A DNA stretch of 64,000 nt from Phoenix dactylifera. Lineage: Eukaryota; Streptophyta; Magnoliopsida; Arecales; Arecaceae. Every line of letters starts with the position of its first letter. Position 1 is the stretch's first letter. The notes below the pieces were generated by a model, which saw only the letters and a program-made list of their open reading frames with translations, was not told where the DNA came from and searched no databases. Shown here in pieces: positions 1 through 10,230 of the stretch. The stretch spans positions 21,516,899 to 21,580,898 of the forward strand of contig NC_052394.1 of NCBI RefSeq assembly GCF_009389715.1, written 5' to 3'. A program made the translations under genes and the position numbers.

Positions 1-1634
1 AAGGATCAATGTACGCCACAGGTCCAATAAATGTCGTAGGCCACACTCCTCACTTCCATGTATGTTGTGCATACAACATTTTAAGCTCTCCTCACTTGTC
101 CATGTCTTCAAAATGATGCTTATAAAGTAAACGTGGTTGCAGAAGTAGAATTCTACACAGCCTGGTCCCCCGTGAACACCTTGATTATCATCCCATAATT
201 TTTATATCATGTTCCTTTATCGCCATCATAACTCTCTGTGAATATCACATGCATGTGCATGCGCGCGCACACAATTTGTCTTCAGCATTTCAGGAGCATC
301 CCTCTTAAGAATCCTTGAGCCTCCAATCATAGAGAGGGGGAGAGAGTGGTAAGGGGATTTACTACCCTAAAAAATGAAAAATACATTGATGCAATAGGTT
401 ACCAACCAGTTTCCCGAGCTTCCATGTCTAGCCAACAAAACCTAAACTTGACCATCTCTGGACTAAGCATAAAAAACAATAGCTCAAGCTCATTCATCAA
501 GGGCAGCTTAGTATTTGATCCAATTAAGTGACCCTAGAAGGTTCAAGCAAGCTCATGGGTGACTCGCCAAATGGGTGACCACCTTCTTCTCCCTTTTTGA
601 AAAATTCAGCCCTTGTATTTTTTTCACTTTTCTTTTCCTTCTCCAGATCTCATTCTTCCCAAAAAATTTTACTGCATCCCATTTTTTTTCAAATTTTCCT
701 TTTTCCATTCTATTACTTTTCTTATTTATTTTCTCCTCTTTTACATTTTTCTTTTTCTTTTTTCATTTCTAGTCAAAACAAATATGTACTCTTTCTATTT
801 TTCCCCTATATACTAGTGCAGTTCTTCTGATTCTTCCCCTTCTTCATCCTATGGATTTTCTTCTTTTTGTTTTCTTCCCTTTCTTTACAGCATTTCCTTT
901 TTTTCATGTGTACTCTCCATTCTTCTGTTTTTTATGTATGCTCCTCATCTGCCCTTTTCCTTCTCTCTCTCTCTCTCCATCTCTCTCTGGTTAAATCAAG
1001 GCTAATGCTAAACTCAGAAATAAGTGTAATTTCCATCTCCATCACTTTAGTTGCAATGGCCTGACAAGTTCAAAATCAATTCCAATACTTTGAACATCAT
1101 TTTTTGGTGATTATAAACTCGAATACATAGATTATTTATCAGATTAATACCTGTCGATGAGTGTTGACATATTTTAAATTGTTTGTTTCCATTCCATGTT
1201 TGCAAGAAATGATTGCTAATTAAATTAAGAAGTATATGTTGAATAGATATGCTGTTGTTTCTTCGCAAAATTTCATGGGTTATTTATTCCTTTGCTAGAC
1301 TTCTTAGTAGATCATGTATTGCTAATTGATATATTTCAGTTTCCATATTAATGTGACAAGAGAAAGTACTTCATTCTTGTGCCGAGCATACTCAAATTTT
1401 AATCTCTAGGTGCATATTTTAGTTTTCAGCTGTTTTGTATGGAACTGAATTAGATATATAAAATTACTGGGAGCTTAAGCAGGAGATTTGAATTGGTCTT
1501 AGGTCTACTCAACATCTAGTCATTGTTGGATTTTCAAAAGTGCATTAGGTGACCAGAATCTCCATATAACAGTGTTGAGCAATCTTGTTAATAAGCAAAT
1601 TTGGATTCTTGTTGAAGTGGTAAAGCATGAAAAC
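1..1634 (-). other. UPL4 intron 5 (partial), no exon recognised
   Basis: Exon 5 of the UPL4-like gene ends with a GT donor at 1633-1634 (minus strand). The next conserved segment of the family, a VHEVLKL-type sequence, was not found down to position 1, so this intron is at least 1.6 kb long. The stretch is AT-rich, with a pyrimidine-rich block at about 580-1000 that produces several meaningless open frames. Confidence 0.6.
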
Positions 1635-3238
1635 CTGATTGGATTGTACATCTTCAAAAGGTGAGTAAGGAGTGCCATGCGAGAGGTCAGAAGCCATTAG
1701 AATGCTCCTCAATGTGCTGCTTATATTCAGTTCAAATAGAGTCCTGACTGCTACAAGGGAACTACTGGCGAGCTTGGTGAGAAGACTGATCAAGCCCTGC
1801 AGGTGTAGGAGATAAATCAATACGTCTTCTGGAGGAAGCACAAAGAAAACAAAACAGTAACAACCATAACAAGTGATTGCAGCATGAGAATTTTATCATA
1901 ACATACAGTATATGTTGATTGACTCAGTGACATCCGACCATCAATAGCTATTAAACGCACAGACTTATGAATCACCCCATGTTTGCACAGTTCATCCAGC
2001 AACCCCGGAGAATGGCTGAAAGAATCAGCAATCCTTATCAAGCATGTAGCAACAGTTTCCACGAGCTGCCATTTGCAAAACCGACAAACAGTCAGAGGAA
2101 ATAACTGAGCGATCAACAAATACAAACAATCAAAGCCAAAATTCTTAAAATTGTTAAAAAAAATAGACATGAAAAATAGATACCTTCCGGTCCTCGTATT
2201 GAAGAAGATTGCACAAAGTAGGAACAGACTCCATGACAAGAGAAGAGCAATCTAAAGGAAGTTTCTTGCAGATGTTTGCTACAGTGGAGAGTGCAACTCT
2301 CTGTTATGTAAAACAGAGACAATTATCCAACATATCAGTCACATAAAATGTCCAAACTATACTGAAGAGAAGCAGTATTTGATTTATTTGTCCCACTTTA
2401 ATCCACGCCACCTTGATGGGGAGAATTCTTACCTGAATGCTTGTCGAAAAGAAATCGATGTAACTCAAGACCGCCATAATTGTCCCCGCTTGCAAGCATG
2501 GAACTGGTTGTTTCCGAGATATCTTCTCCAGTGCTTGCAAACACTAAATAGACATAAGAATTAGAATTGCAAAAGGCCAAGAAACGGCATTAAGAAAAAT
2601 CCATGATCGACCCAAACCTGCTCGGCGACATCCAAGTAGTCAAACGCCAATAACTTTCCACAGAGGACAGGAAGCGCTCCATGCCTAACAAGAGCATCGG
2701 CCGATCTCGGCATCACATCGCAGAGGTAGGTGAGCGCCCGGATGGCGAGGAGCATGACATCGGGGCTGGTCTCGTGGCCGGCCAGCCTTACAAGCACCGG
2801 GATCGACGTCTCCATCGGGAAATAACCGATCGAATCCTCCATGCAGAAGGACAGGACCTCGCAAAGTTCGGTGAGCGCGGCGAGCTGCGCCCCTGGCCCA
2901 GCATCGTCCTCAAGGCTCGCGAAGATCCTCTGGAACTTCGCCTTGCTCGCCCCGCACCGCGAGGGGCCGTCGAACCCTCCGCGGCCGTGATCCGGCTCAT
3001 CGTCGGAATCGCAGGAACCGTACGCCGAGTCTCCAGCCCGGTCGGACCGCCCGGAGGAGGACGACTCCATGTCGCATTCCGCCGGTTCGGAGGATGACGC
3101 CACCGCGGCCGCGCCCGCCGCCGAAGGCGGCGCCGACGCGAGAGAGGAGGAGCCCGGCCGGTACTCCGCCGAACTGCAGGCCCGCTTGTCGGCCGGCATC
3201 TGCTCGCCGGCCTCCGCCCGCTTCCGTCCCCGATCCAT
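1635..3238 (-). CDS. UPL4: HECT E3 ubiquitin-protein ligase, UPL4-like (N-terminal part, five exons; continues off the left edge)
   Basis: Five exons read in one frame with canonical GT-AG introns: 2618..3238, 2433..2543, 2184..2300, 1907..2065 and 1635..1796. They give 390 residues. The start MDRGRKRAEAGEQMPADKRAC and the later CLQALEKISRKQPV, DFFSTSIQ, LLDELCKHG and RTLFELNISSTLRS match what I recall of Arabidopsis UPL4; a low-complexity Ser/Ala acidic stretch (residues about 20-90) precedes armadillo-like helices that bind substrate. The catalytic HECT domain lies near the C-terminus of this roughly 1500-residue family and is outside the window. The protein would transfer ubiquitin from an E2 through the HECT cysteine to target proteins. 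The start at 3238 is the first ATG; the frame stays open upstream only through a non-ATG codon. Exon 1 is very GC-rich, exons 2-5 much less so. UPL3 is the close paralogue and cannot be fully excluded. Confidence 0.88.
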
Positions 3239-4776
3239 AGCGCCTTCCAAAGATGATGATAATATCAAAAACAAAGAAAAGAAAAGAACAAAACTCCAAA
3301 AAAGAAGAATCAAAACCTGTATAAAATATATTAGATTAAAGGGTTCCGAGTGCAGCTTCGATCGAATACCGAAATTGGGAGAAGAATCGAGGGAAATTGT
3401 TGCTTTTAGGCCGATAGAATCATCGGGGATCGGGGTTTTTTTTGGGGGGGCGGGGGAGGGGGAGGGATCAAGAAAGGGTCCTTGTGAATCCTATAAACCT
3501 GATGAGATCAACGACGAGTCTACGATCGAGGGGGACTTTCTTTTCCTTTCTTTCTTCTCGTTCTTCTCTTCGATTCGGACTTGGATTCCCCTGTTTTCGT
3601 TGTAATTGGAGGTAGATTCCTTGCTTGTTTCGTTGCAGGAAAGGGGAGGAAGGGAGTTTTTGAGTAAGGATGGGGTGGACGCCGCACCGCCTTAGTCTAG
3701 AGCGAGTCACGGACCGGCTCGGTTCAGACCGCCTCAATGTTCATAAAGTAGTTCCATATTAGACATGCAATCAATCTAGCCCTCTGTCTCGTGGGCATTT
3801 ATTAAATAAGGTTTTCATCTATTTACTTCAAAGATGTCGCCATTTGTCTTTTGGAAAGTTGAGAGGACGTAAATAGAAAGAAGAGAACCTCCTGAATTGA
3901 GTTGATCACGTAACATTGTATTGGTCGAATATTCCGAGTTAAATATTTAATCAGATTTGTGAATGGATGGCCCAAGCATTCACTGAGAACAATGCTTTTT
4001 TGTCATTTTTAATGATGCGTCCATGTCCAACTAAAATTGCTAATTTATTAGGCTTCACAAGTCACTAGGAACATCTTAAACTAGCAAGAGTTGTTCCGTC
4101 AACTAGATGCTGCAAGGAACCACACCTCACCCTGTTAAAGTCTATGGGCTCGCAAGAACTGGATTGGGAACCCACATCAATGAGGTGCAACTTATAGCTT
4201 TGTATGTACCTTTGTCTACCCTCGATATGAGTCTTATAGCAGATTTTGTGTGTGTGTGTGTGTGTAGAATAAAATGTCTAATGTCAAGAAAATTTAACAA
4301 GTAAATGATCAGTGAAATTAAAGTATCATATCCAACACCAAGAACTTATAAATCTGCAAGAAGTGGAGATAACTTTATATGGATGCGTGGCCTGCACCAA
4401 CCAAGATGATGGCATCATGTTGATGCCTTCAATTGAATCAATGATGCCTGCATTTGTTGACATGTAAGCGTGGCAAATGTCCGGTGCAACTTGAGGAAAG
4501 TAATAGTTACTTAGTTAGCAAGCGACTTTTGTCTAGAAAAATGTCGAACATTTGGACCAACAAGTATGCTTTTGAAATCCACAAATGTGGCAACGCCACT
4601 ACCTTAACCATGAGTAATTTGCTTTTTTATGTCACATAGCAACTTGCCAATTGATTGCATAGAGCATTTTGATAGTCACCTACACCATCCACTGCATATG
4701 TGTGTTTAACAATGGATTTTACAAGCTCAGCTCTTCTCCTTCTCAATAGCAATAAAGGTGCATTAAAAGGGGATTT
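3239..4776. other. UPL4 5' leader and promoter, then intergenic DNA
   Basis: Upstream of the UPL4 start (reading the minus strand) lies a GC-poor leader. A possible 5'-UTR intron acceptor (TATACAG on the minus strand) sits near 3320, and there is a G-rich run at 3429-3467. I see no clear TATA box. From about 3740 to 4776 there is AT-rich intergenic sequence with a short (TG)n tract at about 4247-4265 and no convincing gene. Confidence 0.4.
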
Positions 4777-5176
4777 GCCACCAAGATGGTAGCTTAGTGG
4801 TAAGAGAGCTTGGACTCCATCCGAGTTGTTCGGATTCGAAATGCGCGGGCATCGATTAAATCAGGGGACTGCTTGTCCCACGCTCAGATGGCTCTGTGTG
4901 GATATACTTTCCTTCCATTAGTACTAAGGTGGCGCTGGGTTACGTACTCACACGTGGATGGCCTAGTGGAGTTTTCCACGGATTGGGAAGGGCACGCGGA
5001 AACTTGCGACCTGCATTGAACATTCTCTGATGAAAGGGGGGGCTAGTGGGGGCTGCTATGCAGGTGGGGCTCTGCCCCTCCCCCTTTCTTTCTATTTTTC
5101 ACCAAAAAAAGGGAGGGGGGTGCGGCTTTTGGCATATGCCCAGAAAAAAAGAAAAAAAAAAGAAACAAAAAAAGAG
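4777..5176 (+). mobile_element. tRNA-derived SINE, copy 1
   Basis: The 5' end resembles a tRNA gene. A box A-like TAGCTTAGTGG lies 13 bases in, and a box B-like GGATTCGAAATGC about 40 bases later, the internal RNA polymerase III promoter layout of tRNA-type SINEs. The body shares many blocks with the copy at 41995: the start gccaccaag-tggtag, the block tacgtactcacacgtgg, a cacggat-ggg block, gctgcta-gc and a pyrimidine-rich 3' part. The 3' end is less clear than in copy 2: an A-run follows at about 5102-5110, then a G-rich segment, then an A-rich tail to about 5176. I see no target-site duplication, so this copy is older or has a rearranged end. Confidence 0.7.
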
Positions 5177-5358
5177 AGCCTTATAATTCTATGCTCACCG
5201 GGTTTGTGGTATAACACACGCATCTTTTTGACTATTCATCAAACTTTGGAATAACAACATGTTATTAAATATTAACAACTTTCCTGCGACCGACAACTAC
5301 CATATATGACCAGCCAAACATGGACCGCGCTTGGAATCCAAGTCATTGAATTGGCAGG

Positions 5359-5806
5359 TGAGTATTCTCTGCGCGGATCTGTGTTTAGTCCCATATCAGT
5401 TATTCGTCGAGAAGATCTTGAGTATTTATACAAGACTAAAAAACCCAAAAAATACTTTCCGACTAGCTATTTTGGATAAAATTTTGGGTTATGACAAATG
5501 ATATTAGAGCGAGTTCAGCCCATAGCCTATATAGATTAGGGGACACTACAGCACGGCTTCATTATAGCTGAGCTGGGCCTATTATGGTATTTGTGATTAG
5601 ATTTGAATGAATTTGAACGCTTAACCTGATAAGAATGTCAGGACTTGAACGGAGGGAGCATGTGAGGATCCGCGCGGGCGTGTGTTTAGTCCTATATCGG
5701 TTATTCGTCGAAGAAACCCATGCAGGCATATGTTTAGACTTTTAGTTCTACATTAGTTATTCGCTAAAAAGATCTTAAGTACTTATACAGAATTAAGAGT
5801 TATGAC
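5359..5806 (+). mobile_element. Small LTR-element fossil, TRIM-like (terminal-repeat retrotransposon in miniature)
   Basis: Two terminal repeats flank about 165 bases of non-coding interior. The left one is 5359..5496 and the right one 5661..5806; both begin TG and end tatgaca. They share blocks such as gtgtttagtc-ya-atc-gtt, attcgtcga and agatctt-agta-ttata. Just inside the left repeat is a sequence close to the plant initiator-methionine-tRNA primer-binding motif (tggtatcagagc type), and a purine-rich ggagggagca tract precedes the right repeat. The right repeat holds a second partial copy of the shared block (5745 onward), so more than one insertion or a recombination may be involved. The element codes for nothing and looks old, as the repeats are well diverged and no flanking duplication is visible. 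Confidence 0.55.
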
Positions 5807-8599
5807 AGTAACATTTGCTCATGCTCAACGTGCAAAAGAACCACAAGTGTTGATACTTAATAGCCGTTGGCGACAAAATTTTCACCTTTATTGCTAACTT
5901 TGAAGAGAGTGGATAGATGCTTCTTTTGTTTTGGGTGCCAATGAGCAAATGACTCAGATCACACCGCTAGGTCAATTGGTTGATGCAAAAGAAGAATTAA
6001 ACAAATTAAAAGAAAGGAATGAGAAAAGTTGTGTCTTTCGAGTGTACCATCTACTTTCTACCATTACCTAAAATTCCTCGATTGTAGCATGATATGCCAA
6101 ATTCATAATTCCCTGCTAGGTTAAGAGCCATGCAAAAAACGAAATTATCAATAGTCTCAACCTTGGTGCTTTTGGTCGAGTTGGATTAGTACATCACTAG
6201 GACCTGCAGACATGTACTTAACCCAAACCTGTACATCCATGGGTCAGGTATGGGTGACTAATGTAATCTTTCTTTTGAATTAAGTCTAACAAGAGTCAAA
6301 TACAAATGTACACAATCTAACCTGATATTATATGTGCTTAAGGAATGGATTTAATAATAGACCTTACTCAATCTATGCTTAATAAACTTTACTTATATTC
6401 ATTGTAGTTTTAAAGAAAATATGAATCATATTTGCAGTTTGAGATATTCATGAAGGCACCAAGTTGCAAAACTATAAGCTTTTGGAGTGATCTTCTCCTT
6501 AAACCATTAGTATTTCTCTATTCTGATTGCACAACATGTGAGAGATATTTGCTTATCTAAATTCAGGCGAGGAATATTGTCATAACATTTCTTTTTTATC
6601 AGGAGAAACACAGCTTGGCAGGTAGAATCAGCTTGAGAGTGCAATACATAGATACGTTTATGGATAAGAGAAATGCATTTCATAGGAACTGAAATGATAG
6701 TCTTTTGAGGTATAAGAAATGCACAATCTTTTCTTTTTTGATCTTATTGGCTGTACTTATGCACGATTAGTGTGAGTCAAAAAAAAAAAAATTACTAAAA
6801 AGTCTTGGCAAGAGCAGGGGATACTCTAAATATTATTTCTTTCATATCCATGATTTTTTATTTGTTACATGTGATGCGTTGGACTTGCATGGCATATGGC
6901 CTCACAGTAACAGCCTTATAATACATGGATCATCTGCCACCTTTCTATGGTGTCACAAACAATTGAACAAATGTCATTTTTATTGCATTGTACTCTGTCC
7001 ATGGCAATTCATATAAGTCTAATATGGATACTGGGAGAAAAATAAAAATCCTACCTTGAAAATTTTCAAGTAGCAACTATACAAGTAAGATCCATCTCTT
7101 CCAGGTCTTGTCTTCATCTTACTCGCATAATCAGACAACAAGGTCAAAATGCTAACGATTACATGAGATTTTGGAAAGTCTTTACACAATTATATGTTGT
7201 TCATCCTTAAAGTTTGGTCCAAAATGCAGGAGCAGTTCACTAAATTTGCTCTCTTTTTTTTTGTATGGTCCAAATATAAGACTGCTGACTCCACTTATTT
7301 GGTTGAACGTATAGAACTTTTTTTCTGTACGTTTGATAATGCAAGTGTTTCATTTTTGTCAATGTTAGATATAGACAGATATATAACATCACAGGGGAAA
7401 GATCTGTAAATACTGCTGCATGCTTGAGGTATGTGTCGTCATATTTTCTAATGGTATTTCTTGTGCTTGGTGCATATTGTACTATCTTTTTGAACAAAAA
7501 ACGACATTTGAGAACATTGAAAGGTTTCTTCTTGATTGCACTAAACTTGAACCATATAATGATCATGACAGGTCTTACTGCCATTTGAGCTTCATTATAG
7601 CATCCTCTCTTCTCTGTACTGTGTTCAGAAAAATGGAACCAATTCATACAGGTTAATGTCAATTAGAGCGTCGTCACAAAATTGTCATATTTTGATAGAT
7701 TATGCCTTGATCTATATACAGTCAGGTTGAGTGCTTGTCAAAAAATATTGTAGAACTTTGATGGGTTATATACTGACGGATATACCCATCTCAGATTAGA
7801 TAAGATTGTGTCTGTCTCTCAAGGAATTGGCATATTGGTGCACTTGTTGATTGATTCAGTTGCTAGATTGTGAAAACAGGCCAATAATCAAAATGATACA
7901 AACATGTTGATGATGGGATGCTAGATTGCTAATGGTGGTACATTTATTGTCTAAACATGCCATGTGAATGTTAAAGTTAGTATACATAGGATATTTGTTG
8001 TCAACTGAAGTTCAACCAGACTATTGGAGGTTGACTACAGTGTTACAAATCTAGATCTAGATTATTGGGCAAGTCAGGTCGTATCCCTACATTAATTAAA
8101 AAATTCAGCTTCACATCCATGAAATCTGCACGAAAACGATCTGACTTTGAATTTTAATGCAAGACAAGCACCATTGGCGTCTTGTTTTCAGAGGATACCC
8201 TTGCTCATCTCTTACCTTATTTAAATGTCCACACGATTCCCCAAAATATATTGAAAATTTCATATCAGATCGCATCTCTGCTTCATTAGTATTTAACAAA
8301 CCAACACCGAACTGTTGCCTTCATCCCTGTCTGAGATCAGCTTTAGGAATATTGTGAGAGAAAAAAATAATATATTGATTCTAGCTGTTCAGTACATGTG
8401 GCACAAGAGGTCCTAATACTGGAATGACTGCACAAATGCACTATTTGTTAGGTTACTCAGCCAGACATAGAAGGTTACAGAAGCAGTGATTTAGGAGGAT
8501 ATCAGACAGGGTGTGTACAGAGTTCACTCATATTATGTAGCACAATAAACATACAGATCAGAAACTATGCAGCAAACAAAAAAGGGCAAGCAACTTATG
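5807..8599. other. Intergenic DNA, no gene recognised
   Basis: AT-rich sequence of ordinary intergenic composition. The longest open frame (minus strand, about 7240-7660) lacks an ATG and resembles no family I know. A 13-base A-run at about 6780 may be a retroposed tail, but no body was recognised. Confidence 0.5.
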
Positions 8600-8745
8600 T
8601 TTGTAATGTGTGTGTGTGTACGTATATATATGTACATACATACATACATACATATATACATATACATCTATATACATACATATATACATATACATACATA
8701 TACATACATATATACATATACATACATATACATACATATATACAT

Positions 8746-8804
<59 letters not shown>

Positions 8805-8910
8805 TCTGTGTGTGTATTTAGGTACATGTATATGTATAATATATGTATATGTACGTGCATGCATGTATGTATATGTATATATATAGACATACAGGTGTGC
8901 GTGTGTGTAT
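8600..8910. repeat. Compound microsatellite (TACA/TATACA)n-(TA)n-(TG)n
   Basis: About 300 bases of alternating purine-pyrimidine simple sequence: tacatacata-type repeats from 8631, a pure (TA)n core at about 8755-8801, then tgtg- and tatgta-type repeats to about 8905. Open frames running through it in several phases on both strands (Tyr/Ile/His-rich) are artefacts of the repeat. Confidence 0.95.
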
Positions 8911-10230
8911 ACATATTTACTCTGGTTTAATGAAGCAATCAAGAGTTAGCCATGACATATTTAGATTGATTTCATATTTGGTTGATAGAGAACAAGAACT
9001 TATGGGATTTTTATTTTTCCACTTTTTTGGCACAAATTGAGCCCAAAGAATGAGTAGAAGTCTTGATGAAGGATCCAAAATTGCTTCTCAAGTTAGTGCA
9101 TTGATGATTCGATGCCACGAGAGTAATATAGATGGTGGAATTATGGCATATATGAGCTACTATAATAGTGTCTGTCCCTAGATAGGAATACTAGACGAAC
9201 GAGGATCCATAAAGTCAACCCTAAGATAGTTGAGAAGAGGCTAGATGATTATAATTATGATTATAGTACTCGAGGACTAATAGAGCTACAGGACGCATGA
9301 ATAACGTCTATAGTTACTGAATGCACGGATGGAGGGGAAAAATGAAAATCACTAAAACTATCCCCTTTTTTTTCTTTTTAATTTTCAAAATGCAAAATCA
9401 TAAAATACATGTTGAATATTGTTTCTCAAACCAAGGAAGCAAAGTGTCGATAAAACTTAAGGATAAGTCGAAGGATAGTTTAAATCCAGTTAGCTGCCAC
9501 TCATGGATTGCTATGTCGCAAGCCTCAGCTAAGTTCTTAGAACCAGTCCTACCGGTTTAGATTACATTTTTAAGGACCAGGATTATCAAATACAAAAATT
9601 TCTTTTCCTTTTTTGAGAGGATTAACATAAATTCTCTCATGTCACTATGCTGCTCAAGTATTTAGTTTGGCAAATAGGCCATCAGTAAACAGACTCCACT
9701 GAGAGATTTTCATACATAGTAGTTCCAGAAAGAGAGATGACTGTACAAGAAAATTCAAGGATTTCTTAATGCTATTTAAATTTATTTGCATCATCATCAT
9801 AAACAAAATAAGGTCGTTGCATCAACCCGAGGACCATTTAGACTGACCCAGTCACATGTATCAGACCCTTGACAGATTAACAGGTTAAAGATTGCCCTAT
9901 CTCATGCATGACAATTTATCAGAAGAGGGCAGATAAATTACAACTACAAGTACCGTATATTACCATTTTTTGATACACTCATAAATCAGTAAGGTACATA
10001 AGCAACCTACGTACCAAAAAAGTCTTATTTTTCAGGTCGCCAATTGACTCGCCATCTCCTCTTCTCTTGCATTTTCTTATCGCACAGAAACCAGTTTCCA
10101 AGAGAAGGAAGTCAACCACAGACAATCTTGATGGTATTCCATCAGGTTTGAGATGTTGAACACTAAATTTGGAGGCAGTCCTCATTCCTTGATGTATATA
10201 TGGCCCCTCAGCACCCGAGTTGAAACGGAA
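8911..10230. other. Intergenic DNA and 3' flank of HCF152, no gene recognised
   Basis: AT-rich sequence. The last few hundred bases before 10231 are where the HCF152 3' untranslated region must lie, since that gene is read on the minus strand. I see no second gene. Confidence 0.45.

Noticed and set aside
1047-1110. Next UPL4 exon (KVLELILNL on the minus strand)
   Set aside because: Superficially like the VHEVLKL segment of the family, but there is no convincing acceptor and the match ends after a few residues.
3239-3313. N-terminal extension of UPL4 with a hydrophobic segment (ILLFWSFVLFFSLF)
   Set aside because: The frame is open but its first codon is TTG, not ATG; the family starts at the MDRGRKR-type methionine, so this is 5' leader.
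4777-4850. A functional tRNA gene
   Set aside because: Boxes A and B are present but there is no closed acceptor stem or clean anticodon arm, and the same head occurs on the SINE at 41995.
7240-7662. 140-codon minus-strand open frame
   Set aside because: Begins with TTG, has no family resemblance and lies in ordinary AT-rich intergenic DNA.
8558-8942. Several 80-118 codon frames of Tyr/Ile/His repeats
   Set aside because: Produced by a TA/TACA microsatellite that lacks stops in several phases.
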